64,000 nucleotides of DNA, from the NCBI RefSeq assembly GCF_017347605.1, contig NZ_AP024484.1, forward strand, positions 1,269,501-1,333,500, read 5' to 3'. A program made the translations under genes and the position numbers. Shown here in pieces: positions 39,401 to 46,618 of the stretch (position 1 is its first letter; the number at the start of each line of letters is the position of its first letter). The notes under the pieces are model-generated. The model made no database searches. It worked only from the letters and a program-made list of their open reading frames with translations, and had not been told where the DNA came from. This DNA comes from Prevotella herbatica (GTDB taxonomy: Bacteria; Bacteroidota; Bacteroidia; Bacteroidales; Bacteroidaceae).

Positions 39401-39569
39401 TTACAGTTTCACCATGTTCATCAACAACGGTTCCGCGAACAATGTTTTGTCCTACCTGCTGGGTATTGGCAAACGCATGTTGCACACCAATCGCTGGTGT
39501 AAAAGTCATAGCCGCACTAATCACAGCTACTGGTAATACTGTACCTTTTAACAATTTTCTACGATTCAT
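36405..39569 (-). CDS. SusC-type TonB-dependent transporter, first pair
   Basis: The 1054-residue protein has the full SusC layout: signal sequence (to about 34), carboxypeptidase-regulatory-like domain (about 43-115, IVRGTVVDEHGE), TonB-box-like region (VEVVAYGVQKK), plug (about 120-245, with VQVDGVERSMGDI and AVFGVRGANGVVLI) and barrel ending TFSLKVGF. The signal begins MNRRKLLKG, which resembles a twin-arginine motif and is unusual for an outer-membrane receptor. It is the first gene of the 17.5-kb RG-I operon, behind a -7 box and an inverted repeat. Confidence 0.96.
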   Translation of the reverse strand: MNRRKLLKGTVLPVAVISAAMTFTPAIGVQHAFANTQQVGQNIVRGTVVDEHGETVIGATVMVVGPGSNGTVTDLDGNFNLNVKSGAKLKISFVGYDPMIVIAKNGMKVTLKENTNNLQTVEVVAYGVQKKVTVTGALSSIKGEDLVRTPVSSVNNVLAGQLSGVTTVQYSGEPGSDAAKVFVRGQATFNNAEPLVQVDGVERSMGDIDPEEIESITVLKDASATAVFGVRGANGVVLITTKRGKEGKASVTANTSFSILTPTKMVEQADSYGYATFYNQMNDNDGKEHKFSDAIVEKFRTGSDPIRFPSIKWDDYIMKKSTMQTKTNVSISGGTSKMRYFVNAGMYTQGGLFKEFGQDYKFGYQYNRFNYRANLDLDVTKTTTLSFNIAGSVDNSNKPHTGQGTSGMVQALYQATPFSSPGIIDGKYIETTTDYSDLRLPFVGGSGITYYGNAGVNGGFFQYSNNKLQLDAQLNQKLDMITKGLSFKIKGSYNSLFGVTKEGSRAMASYYPVLKKDGSIGYKMAGQTGQIAYSESTGRDRDWYFETSLTYNRSFGLNNVGALLLLNQSKNYYPSTFSDIPQGYAGVVGRLTYDWNNRYMAEFNIGYNGSENFAPSRRYGTFPAGSLGWVISDESFWKPLKKVVSFLKFRVSYGLVGNDKIGGSRFMYLDDPYNVNNSGIYSRGGRGYNFGIENNTVSKGAYEMSRNNPNVTWEKAFKQDYGADIYFIKDKLRATVDYYKEHRTDILLHDDTAPSILGFTTPAENLGVVDSWGYELSLKWNDKIGKDFIYWAGLNLSYNQNEVKEAKEAPYNNLYQYSKGHRLGARSEYKFYRFYDAETPALYEKKFGEKFPTQLAGVDLKPGDAVYVDLDHNGIIDQNDMSRDYGYTEDPEYVMGVNFGFSFKNISISTQWTGAWNVSRMLDDVFREPFKNRTGNTEGGLLQYHIDHTWNAENPGQNYEYPRATLDNAVNNYATSTLYEKDAKYLRLKTLQVAYDFHLAFMKKLGLNQLQLSFSGYNLLTFTPYKWGDPEARASGSPSYPLQKTYTFSLKVGF

Positions 39570-39605
39570 TTAATTATTATTTAGGCTTAGTTTGTTAATT
39601 CGTCG

Positions 39606-39613
39606 CAAATATA
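39606..39613 (-). promoter_or_regulatory. -7 promoter element (TATATTTG) of the RG-I operon
   Basis: The minus strand reads TATATTTG, 37 bp before the SusC start codon. From here, closely spaced genes run to 22003. Confidence 0.6.
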
Positions 39614-39638
39614 CATATACTTAATTAACGCAAAACGG

Positions 39639-39676
39639 TATTTTCGTACGTTTGTTGGTAAAAACGTGCGAAAATA
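39639..39676. promoter_or_regulatory. Inverted repeat upstream of the RG-I operon promoter, candidate operator
   Basis: TATTTTCGTACGTTT (39639-39653) and AAACGTGCGAAAATA (39662-39676) are inverted copies with one mismatch and an 8-bp spacer. The repeat ends 20 bp after the GH2 stop and begins about 25 bp upstream of the -7 box, where an activator would bind. It could also fold as a GH2 terminator, but it lacks a T tract. Confidence 0.5.
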
Positions 39677-39696
39677 CAAATAAACACTAAATTCTT

Positions 39697-42093
39697 TTAT
39701 TTTAAGTATAATGTTATGGTCTTTGTCTTATATCCTTGTCCGCTAACCTTAAGTTTCACTTTCCCTGATTTCTTACCAGAACGAAGTATGACCATAGCAG
39801 AACCATTATAAAGTCTCCGAGAGTTACCTACTGTCAATTCTTCACTAGAAATATCACCATTGCATACGCCAATGATATCAGCATCACTAGAAACATCAAA
39901 CATTAATTTGCTGTTTGCCATAGGTGAGCGTAATCCTTTATGATCAACAGCCAATATGCGTACATGCATCAAATCATTGCCATCAGCTTTCCAATTTTCA
40001 ACATCTGGGATTAGTTGAAGTTCCTTTGGCTTTCCGGCAGTTTCTATCTTATGACGTGCTACTATTTTACCATTGGTCCTTGCTACTGCTTCAAGTGTAC
40101 CCTTTTGATACTCCACGTCTGTCCACTTTATCTTATTACGTGTCTTTGGATCAAAAGAGTTTTTCTTTATCCCAAGACTTCTTCCGTTAAGATATAATTC
40201 AACCTCATCAGCATTTGTATATGTATATACAGTATATTTATTTCCAGGCTTACGATTCCAATGATCTGAAATACGATCTCCATCAAACTTTACACCATTC
40301 CACATTTCTGCATCATCCTTTGAATCGGCAATGCCTATATGTACAACTGGTTTATCTGAGAATATAGATTTCAGGAAATAAGCTTGCGGTTTTGGTTCCA
40401 ACGATATATCAAAGACACCATTATCCCAACCTTTCTTTGGCCATCCAAGACTTTCTCCAAGATAATCTATCATTCCCCAATAAGCAAGTCCCACAACTTT
40501 ATCAAGATTCATCTCATAATAGTTTGGTCCCATCATCGGCATATTCGCCTCACTCTGATAGAATATCATATTTGGAAAACGACGTCCATCACCAGGAAAA
40601 TACATATATCGATAATTGTATGCCTGAATATCTGTTATCATTGCCAAGTCACATGGTAGCGAATCGGTTTCCCAATTTCGACCTCTTGGATGCATCGCCA
40701 CAGTTGTAAGACGTGTACTGTCATAACGGTTAAGCAACGTCTTCAACAAACGATATGGCGTTACACCCCAATCATTAAAAGGCAAATCTGGATATGTCTG
40801 CAATTCGTTTCCAAGACTCCATAATATCACAGAAGGGTGATTTCTATCTCTCTCTATCCATTCAGGAATATCATACTGCCAATGGTTAGACCAAGATTCT
40901 CTTCCACCAGAATATTGTGTAAGCCATTTATCATAGACCTCATCAACAACAAGTATTCCATATTTATCACATAGTTGATAAAGTTCTTCACTATATGGAT
41001 TATGTGAACAACGAATATGGTTAAAACCAAATTCCTTCAAAAGTTTGATTCTTTTTTCAATAGCACGAGGATATGCGGCTGATCCCAATGCTCCTAGGCT
41101 ATTATGATTGGCAATACCTTTCAGCATAACTTTCTTACCATTAAGCTTAAAACCAAAAGCAGGTGAAAACTCAATAGTACGTATACCAAACTGTTCTGTA
41201 ACCTTATCTGTAATCTTTCCATTTTCATCATATACAGAAACTTCTGCCATATATAAATAAGGTGAATCTATATCCCACAGATTAGCGTTTGAAATATGTA
41301 TAGGTTCCAATTTATATTCAGCATCACGGCTATGTTGTGAGAATCTCACGTCGTTGTCTTTCTCTGCTACCAAATTTCCTTTGGCATCAAGAATGCGTAC
41401 TTTCACATTACCATTTTTCTGCTTATTAAAACGAAATATCTCAGCTTTAATATTTACGGTGTTATTATCCTTCGTAGTAATATAAAGCGGATGGCGTGAA
41501 AAATAGAGTTGTTTGTCTGTCAATATCAATTTTACAGTTCTGAACAATCCACCACCAGTATACCATCTTGAATTGTTTTCTTTTCGTGTGTCGGCTTTTA
41601 CAACGAGAATATTCTCACTACCATATTTTATCTTATCAGTAATATCTATACCAAATCCGATATATCCGTATTCTGTTCCGCCTATGCGTTCACCATTTAG
41701 ATAGACATCACCGACAAGCATGATACCACCAAATTCCAACATAGCGCGTTTTCCTTTCCAGTCTTTTCCTGGAGTGAACGACTTACGATACCACCCTATC
41801 CCCATTTCCTTAAAGCCACGTGCTGACAAACGACTTTTCACATTAGCAGCCTGATCAGAATTGTCGGCATGTTCTTCTTTAGAAGGAGCCACCCATGGTT
41901 GCTCAATCTGAAAGTCATGAGGAATTATTACGTTTTTCCAAGTACCATGCTGTTGTGTAGCATCAACGGCGTTTAGCGAACTCCTGCTAAACTGCCAACT
42001 GTCTATTGTTATAGTATCACGCTGTGCAAAAGCGTTTTCACTCACACAAAGCATCATTGAGGCGATGCCATAAATTAGTTTTTGCTTGTTCAT
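39697..42093 (-). CDS. GH2 glycosidase, probable beta-galactosidase
   Basis: From the ATG at 42093 the protein has 798 residues with a signal peptide (SENAFAQ). The GH2 order is complete: sugar-binding jelly roll (about 30-190), immunoglobulin-like domain (about 200-310), barrel (about 315-600) and C-terminal sandwiches. The acid/base is Glu430 in LGNEL and the nucleophile probably Glu515 in YQSEAN. The RCSHNPYS motif favours beta-galactosidase, which would trim galactan side chains of RG-I; beta-glucuronidase is the alternative. A TTG start at 42156 lies at the -33 box of its own promoter and is rejected. Confidence 0.9.
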   Translation of the reverse strand: MNKQKLIYGIASMMLCVSENAFAQRDTITIDSWQFSRSSLNAVDATQQHGTWKNVIIPHDFQIEQPWVAPSKEEHADNSDQAANVKSRLSARGFKEMGIGWYRKSFTPGKDWKGKRAMLEFGGIMLVGDVYLNGERIGGTEYGYIGFGIDITDKIKYGSENILVVKADTRKENNSRWYTGGGLFRTVKLILTDKQLYFSRHPLYITTKDNNTVNIKAEIFRFNKQKNGNVKVRILDAKGNLVAEKDNDVRFSQHSRDAEYKLEPIHISNANLWDIDSPYLYMAEVSVYDENGKITDKVTEQFGIRTIEFSPAFGFKLNGKKVMLKGIANHNSLGALGSAAYPRAIEKRIKLLKEFGFNHIRCSHNPYSEELYQLCDKYGILVVDEVYDKWLTQYSGGRESWSNHWQYDIPEWIERDRNHPSVILWSLGNELQTYPDLPFNDWGVTPYRLLKTLLNRYDSTRLTTVAMHPRGRNWETDSLPCDLAMITDIQAYNYRYMYFPGDGRRFPNMIFYQSEANMPMMGPNYYEMNLDKVVGLAYWGMIDYLGESLGWPKKGWDNGVFDISLEPKPQAYFLKSIFSDKPVVHIGIADSKDDAEMWNGVKFDGDRISDHWNRKPGNKYTVYTYTNADEVELYLNGRSLGIKKNSFDPKTRNKIKWTDVEYQKGTLEAVARTNGKIVARHKIETAGKPKELQLIPDVENWKADGNDLMHVRILAVDHKGLRSPMANSKLMFDVSSDADIIGVCNGDISSEELTVGNSRRLYNGSAMVILRSGKKSGKVKLKVSGQGYKTKTITLYLK

Positions 42094-42126
42094 GTTTAGG
42101 TACAACGAATTTGTAATTATATGTTG

Positions 42127-42156
42127 CAAAATTACGACATAGAACAGAATTTGCAA
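42127..42156 (-). promoter_or_regulatory. Promoter of the GH2 gene
   Basis: On the minus strand a TTG at 42154-42156 is followed after 19 bp by TAATTTTG (42127-42134), an exact -7 match, 34 bp before the chosen ATG. Confidence 0.6.
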
Positions 42157-42290
42157 TAAACATTTGTACGCAAATCAGTAATTTAGTACTATTTTATTGC
42201 TCTTCCGAAAACCAAGTATATAAGTTATTGTAGAAAAAGGGCTTACGTGTATTGTCTACTAGTTTACATAGACAGCTCCCTACTTTTTTG

Positions 42291-42745
42291 TTTTTTAGCT
42301 ACAGCATATATTTCTCTATATATAAGGTACGCATACACGCACGCGCACTACAGACTTTTTGAAATACTAGCGTCAAAGTATCGATTGACTGAATATCAAT
42401 GTGTTAGGTATCATTTCTACTGATAACAAGTGTTGATGAAAGTGTCGGTAAAATATAAAGCCAATCCATGTTGTTTTACCGAGTGATTAGGCCCATATCA
42501 CTCGGTAAAACAACGCAAAACGCATGCCAACACTTCGTAAAACGGATAGCGTTTCTACGTGAAAACGTGACACAAAACTTCAATTATCATGCATTTTCTC
42601 CGACACGTAATTATTACCAAAATGCAAAGTAACTTACTAGTAATCAGCAACTAGTCACTCCGACACTTATATTTTGAAAAGCCTGTAGTACGCGTGCGTG
42701 TATGCGTACCTTATATATAGAGAAATATATGCCATAGCTAAAAAA
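42291..42745. repeat. Repeat element 2: 69-bp inverted arms around a hairpin-bearing core
   Basis: The arms at 42291-42359 and 42677-42745 are inverted copies with about four mismatches in 69 bp. Each contains CTATATATAAGGTACGCATA. The 317-bp core has a perfect 17-bp hairpin (42471-42513) and one unit close to the 22-bp repeat of element 1 (GCGTTTCTACGTGAAAAC, 42549-42566). There is no ORF and no visible target duplication. Confidence 0.8.
42471..42513. repeat. Perfect 17-bp inverted repeat inside element 2
   Basis: TTGTTTTACCGAGTGAT (42471-42487) pairs with its exact complement at 42497-42513 across a 9-nt loop. No T tract follows, so a protein-binding site or RNA stem is more likely than a terminator. 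Confidence 0.8.
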
Positions 42746-42789
42746 ACATTGGAGAGCCACAGCCATAATAAAGGCAAGGACTCTCCAAT
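42741..42789 (-). terminator. Rho-independent terminator after the AspT-like gene
   Basis: On the minus strand ATTGGAGAG (complement of 42781-42789) pairs with CTCTCCAAT (complement of 42748-42756), followed by a run of seven T (42741-42746 and the preceding base). The T tract overlaps the outer end of repeat element 2. Confidence 0.8.
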
Positions 42790-42816
42790 CTTCAATTATA
42801 TTAATAAAGGCAGTTG

Positions 42817-44478
42817 CTATGCCAGAAACATTATAATCATTTGAGCTATAATAACCCTGACAAACATACCAAGTGGATATACAGATGCATAACTTATACT
42901 TGCACTATCTGTTTTCAATGAATCATTAGCGTAGCCCAATGCCATAGGATTTGCCATACTTCCACAAAGTATTCCACAGATCGTTCCGAAATCAAACTTA
43001 TGTGTCTTTAATGCAATAAGTCCGATGATAATAATCGGCACAACAGTTATAAGAAAACCTATTCCCACCCAAGCAATACCTTCAGGTCGGACAACCGTAG
43101 CGAAAAAGTCTTTTCCTGCGTCAAGTCCCAAGCATGCAAGATACAAGCTAAGTCCCAACTTGCGTAACATCAGCGACGCAGATCGAGTGGTGTATGATAT
43201 AAAATGAAGTTTCGGGCCTAGAGCACCGATAATAATACCCATGATAATAGGACCACCTGCAATGCCTAGACGTACAGGACTAGCCATTCCCGGTAAAGAT
43301 ATAGGAATGCATCCTAGTCCCAAACCTAGGATTATACCAAATAATATGCTGCCGATATTAGGCTCGTTCAAAGTCTTAACGGAGTTACCAAAATATCCCT
43401 GCATATTATTCACAGAATCATGCTGACCAACAACCGTAATTCTGTCGCCATATTGCAATCGCAAATCGTCTGTAGCAAGAAGTTTTATATCACCACGTGT
43501 GACACGACTCACGTTGACTCCATAAGAAGTACGTAGATGCAGTTCGCCCAGTCTCTTTCCATTGAGTTCTGTTCTTGTAAGAACCAAGACACGACTCTCA
43601 ACCTTTGAGTCTATAGCATTCCAGTCAATCTTCTCTCCGTTCCAATCTTTATTAACTCTCTTCCCGAAAAGAATTTCCATAGCAGCCTCATCTTCACGAT
43701 TGGTAATAACAAGCAAGCTGTCATTTTCCATAAGTTTTGTCTCAACCATAGGAACAATAACTTCCTTGCCTCTCCAGATACGTGATATAATAAAACGAAG
43801 ATGAGTCATTCGTGATACATCAGAAATAGACTTTCCGGCAACAGCAGGATTTACTACTTCAAACTGAGCTATATATGTATGATCCTCCTCATTTATCTTT
43901 TTAACAGCCAAATCTTCAGGCTTTACAAAGACTTTACGCAGGAACAGCATCGCAAATATGACACCAAGCACACCAAGGGGATATGTCACGGCTGTAGCCA
44001 AGGCTGTGCTACCACTGCCCATTCCAAGATGATTTATAGCCTGAGTGGCTGCACCAAGAGCAGGAGTATTTGTTGTAGCACCACAAAGCAAACCTACCAT
44101 ATTAGGCAGACTTACTCCTGTTAAAGGAATAAGCAACAAGGCAAAGACAGTACCAAAGATGATAACAGCCAAGCTCCAAAGATTCTGCGCCATGCCTTCA
44201 TGCCGCAATGATCCAAAGAAATTAGGCCCTACATGAAGTCCCAGGCAATAAACAAACATTGATAGTCCGAATGTCTCAATATAATCCAATAAGACTGGAT
44301 TTATTGTAAAACCAAGGTGTCCGGCAAAGATACCAACGAAAAATACAAAGGCTACTCCAAGTGATATTCCCATCACCCTGACTTTGCCAAGAGCCAGACC
44401 ACAGGCGATAATTAAAGAAAGAATAACTAAGGTCTGTATTGAAGAATGAATGTTAAATAAACTATTAATCCAGTCCAT
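42817..44478 (-). CDS. Transporter of the AspT/YidE duplication family
   Basis: The 553-residue inner-membrane protein has two homologous halves of about five membrane segments each (repeated GLxVGPNFF-like and GLSLYLACLGLDAGKDFF motifs). Between them, around residues 195-365, are two TrkA-C regulatory domains (VNPAVAGKSISDVSRM, TRTELNGKRLGELHLR). In lactobacilli the founding member AspT exchanges aspartate for alanine; most Bacteroidetes members have no known substrate. Its start is 5 bp after the stop of the pyridoxal kinase gene, so the two are one operon. Confidence 0.9.
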   Translation of the reverse strand: MDWINSLFNIHSSIQTLVILSLIIACGLALGKVRVMGISLGVAFVFFVGIFAGHLGFTINPVLLDYIETFGLSMFVYCLGLHVGPNFFGSLRHEGMAQNLWSLAVIIFGTVFALLLIPLTGVSLPNMVGLLCGATTNTPALGAATQAINHLGMGSGSTALATAVTYPLGVLGVIFAMLFLRKVFVKPEDLAVKKINEEDHTYIAQFEVVNPAVAGKSISDVSRMTHLRFIISRIWRGKEVIVPMVETKLMENDSLLVITNREDEAAMEILFGKRVNKDWNGEKIDWNAIDSKVESRVLVLTRTELNGKRLGELHLRTSYGVNVSRVTRGDIKLLATDDLRLQYGDRITVVGQHDSVNNMQGYFGNSVKTLNEPNIGSILFGIILGLGLGCIPISLPGMASPVRLGIAGGPIIMGIIIGALGPKLHFISYTTRSASLMLRKLGLSLYLACLGLDAGKDFFATVVRPEGIAWVGIGFLITVVPIIIIGLIALKTHKFDFGTICGILCGSMANPMALGYANDSLKTDSASISYASVYPLGMFVRVIIAQMIIMFLA

Positions 44479-44483
44479 TTTAA

Positions 44484-45302
44484 TTATAAAATGTTCAGAT
44501 ACTGTTCCAAGGGTATTCCCCTGTTTTTATCTATATTGTCTTTATTCAGGTCAATAAGTTTGTAGACTCCGTCCATAGCCTTTCTGGTTGAATCTTTCAA
44601 CGACTCACCGTCAAGCAGATGCCCGATAAGTATAGCCGAGAAAATATCTCCTGTACCAGGAAAATGAACAGGAATCTCATCATAGCATAATTTGAAATAC
44701 TCGTTATGTATGTTATTGTATCCAACAACTGAAGGTTGTCCGTCAACAGTGATACTTGTTATGAGAACAGACTTTGATCCTATCTTGCGCAAATGTTCAA
44801 GAAGGTTATGAGCCTCATCTTTTGTAACGCCTTCAGCTTTATATTCGCGTCCGGTAAGATAGCATGCTTCTGTATAGTTTGGATAACATAAATGAGCAAC
44901 ACTCAACATCTCACGCATACTTTTTACCGCTGCAGGAGTTACCCCATTATACAGTTTGCCCTCATCGCCCATGATAGGATCAACAAAAATTGTTGTTCCA
45001 GTTGACGCTTGTTCCAAGCAATAACGCGACACTATGTCGGCTTGACGCTCGCTGGCTATAAATCCTGTGGCGATGGCATCAAAAGAGAATCCAAGTTCCT
45101 TCCATACGGGAAACACGCCTTTTATATAGTCTGTGGTATCAAGTAGATTAAACTTTCCGTAGTCAAGTGTATTAGACACTAAGGCTGTGGGAAGATTATA
45201 TGTGGGATGTCCAAAATAAGACAATATCGGAAGCATTGCTGCCGTGGCTACTTTGCCATATCCCGCCATATCATTTATCAGAAGAATTTGCTTCTTATTC
45301 AT
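44484..45302 (-). CDS. Pyridoxal/pyridoxamine kinase (PdxY/PdxK-like)
   Basis: The protein has 272 residues from the ATG at 45302, a ribokinase-fold enzyme. It opens with LLINDMAGYGKVATAAMLPIL and has VDPIMGDEGKLY near the middle and FPGTGDIFSA as the anion-hole and catalytic Asp motif. It phosphorylates B6 vitamers as a salvage route to pyridoxal phosphate in the cytoplasm. An earlier ATG (45326) lies inside the -7 element TACCTTTG (45324-45331) and is rejected. The downstream AspT-like gene might carry an amino acid used by PLP enzymes, but that link is speculative. Confidence 0.9.
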   Translation of the reverse strand: MNKKQILLINDMAGYGKVATAAMLPILSYFGHPTYNLPTALVSNTLDYGKFNLLDTTDYIKGVFPVWKELGFSFDAIATGFIASERQADIVSRYCLEQASTGTTIFVDPIMGDEGKLYNGVTPAAVKSMREMLSVAHLCYPNYTEACYLTGREYKAEGVTKDEAHNLLEHLRKIGSKSVLITSITVDGQPSVVGYNNIHNEYFKLCYDEIPVHFPGTGDIFSAILIGHLLDGESLKDSTRKAMDGVYKLIDLNKDNIDKNRGIPLEQYLNIL

Positions 45303-45323
45303 CCTTAAATTAATATTTCGGGG

Positions 45324-45331
45324 CAAAGGTA
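45324..45331 (-). promoter_or_regulatory. -7 promoter element (TACCTTTG) of the pyridoxal kinase operon
   Basis: An exact TAnnTTTG match on the minus strand, 22 bp before the start codon. Confidence 0.6.
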
Positions 45332-45375
45332 GTAAAAAGTTAAGATATGAAAGGTGTTTATACTAATAATTTCAT

Positions 45376-45383
45376 TATATTTG
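45376..45383 (+). promoter_or_regulatory. -7 promoter element (TATATTTG) before a frameshifted small ORF
   Basis: An exact TAnnTTTG match 24 bp before the ATG at 45407. Confidence 0.5.
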
Positions 45384-45406
45384 CATAAAAATCTACCTAA
45401 CTTCTA

Positions 45407-45573
45407 ATGAAAAAATATTATTACTGATAACGTTACTTAATGCATGGCTTGACCAGACGGCTGGAAGCATAAATAGAAGAACTGTAATCACACGAAGAAC
45501 GGCACATGTAAGCACTGCAGATACGCTATCATTATTCACTATAGGAAATGTAGATTTGCTGTTACAACTATGA
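45407..45573 (+). pseudogene. Small exported-protein ORF split by one base in a poly-A run
   Basis: ATG at 45407 runs into a stop after six codons. One base added to the six-A run (45410-45415) would join it to an open frame that ends at TGA 45571-45573. The joined 54-residue product would begin MKKILLLITLLNAW, a typical signal peptide, followed by a basic part (NRRTVITRRT). A promoter -7 box stands just upstream. It could be a decayed gene, a phase-variable gene, or one rescued by slippage. The family is not recognised. Confidence 0.4.
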
Positions 45574-45633
45574 TAATGTAAAAATGGTTGGAATATCCGT
45601 AATATATATAACTCAGTGTTGCCTGATTATTCT

Positions 45634-45641
45634 TATCTTTG
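45634..45641 (+). promoter_or_regulatory. -7 promoter element (TATCTTTG) of the tandem AraC genes
   Basis: An exact TAnnTTTG match 27 bp before the ATG at 45669. Confidence 0.55.
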
Positions 45642-45668
45642 CAACCATAAAATTATAATCAAGTAAAT

Positions 45669-46586
45669 ATGGCAGAGAATGATGTTGTTATTATAGACTC
45701 CATTGACAAGTACAATGAGATGATGGGACTCGAGACAAAGCACCCACTAATTGCTGTTGTAGACATGTCAGAGGCTAATTATCAAAATGCCAAAAAAGAA
45801 AAGACTTTAGAATATGAAGTCTATTCGGTTTGGCTTAAACAGACCATGTGTGGCGACATCACATACGGACGCCAGCCCTACGACTATCAGGAAGGCACGG
45901 TGACATCTTTCGCACCTGGACAAGTGGTACATTTCAAACCAGCAAAAGATTATAAGCCACAGGCACTTGGGCTTATCTTTCATCCCGACCTTATACGTGG
46001 AACATCTCTTGGGCACGACATCAAGCAATACGCTTTTTTCGACTATTCTTCACGTGAGGCATTGCACTTGAGCGAAGATGAAAAGGCTATATTCAAAGAC
46101 AGCCTTAACAGAATTAAACTGGAACTTGACCATCCGATAGACAATCACAGCAAAAAACTAATTTGCAGAAACATAGAGTTACTGCTTGATTATTGCATGC
46201 GATTCTATGAAAGACAATTTGTAACCCGTAAAGCAGCAAACCGTGATGTTCTTGATAAGTTTGAAAAGCTGCTTAACAATTACTTCACTGGAGACAGAGC
46301 ATTACATGATGGTCTGCCATCTGTAAAATACTTCGCCGAGGAATGTTTTTTATCACCTAACTACTTCGGTGATTTGGTAAAAAAAGAAACAGGAAAAGCT
46401 CCACAGGATCACATACAAAGCAAAATTATAGACCTTGCCAAAGAAGAACTTGCAAGTTCACAGGATACTATCAACGAAATAGCATATCATCTTGGATTTC
46501 AATATAGCCAGCATTTCAATCGTTACTTCAAGAGAAACGTTGGCGTAACGCCAAGCCAATTCAGAAAACAAATGGCTGAAGCCTAA
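45669..46586 (+). CDS. AraC-family transcriptional regulator, first of a tandem pair
   Basis: The 305-residue protein has a cupin-like N-terminal sensing part (about 20-170, with SFAPGQVVHF and GLIFHPDLIRGTSLG) and a C-terminal AraC double helix-turn-helix (about 205-302; CFLSPNYFGDLVKKETGK, then INEIAYHLGFQYSQHFNRYFKRNVGVTPSQFR). Its ligand is unknown. The downstream neighbour (46619) is a clear paralogue, 32 bp away, so the pair arose by tandem duplication and is probably one transcript. Confidence 0.93.
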   Translation: MAENDVVIIDSIDKYNEMMGLETKHPLIAVVDMSEANYQNAKKEKTLEYEVYSVWLKQTMCGDITYGRQPYDYQEGTVTSFAPGQVVHFKPAKDYKPQALGLIFHPDLIRGTSLGHDIKQYAFFDYSSREALHLSEDEKAIFKDSLNRIKLELDHPIDNHSKKLICRNIELLLDYCMRFYERQFVTRKAANRDVLDKFEKLLNNYFTGDRALHDGLPSVKYFAEECFLSPNYFGDLVKKETGKAPQDHIQSKIIDLAKEELASSQDTINEIAYHLGFQYSQHFNRYFKRNVGVTPSQFRKQMAEA

Positions 46587-46618
46587 GAGCTTTTATCAAA
46601 AATATTAAGATTATTCTG

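Larger units (their letters stand above)
42094..42816. other. Noncoding intergenic region holding repeat element 2
   Basis: No gene is credible here. It holds the GH2 promoter (42127-42156), inverted-repeat element 2 (42291-42745) and the terminator of the AspT-like gene (42748-42789). Confidence 0.7.

Noticed and set aside
42094-42156. TTG-initiated N-terminal extension of the GH2 protein
   Set aside because: It overlaps the promoter, and the ATG at 42093 opens a proper signal peptide.
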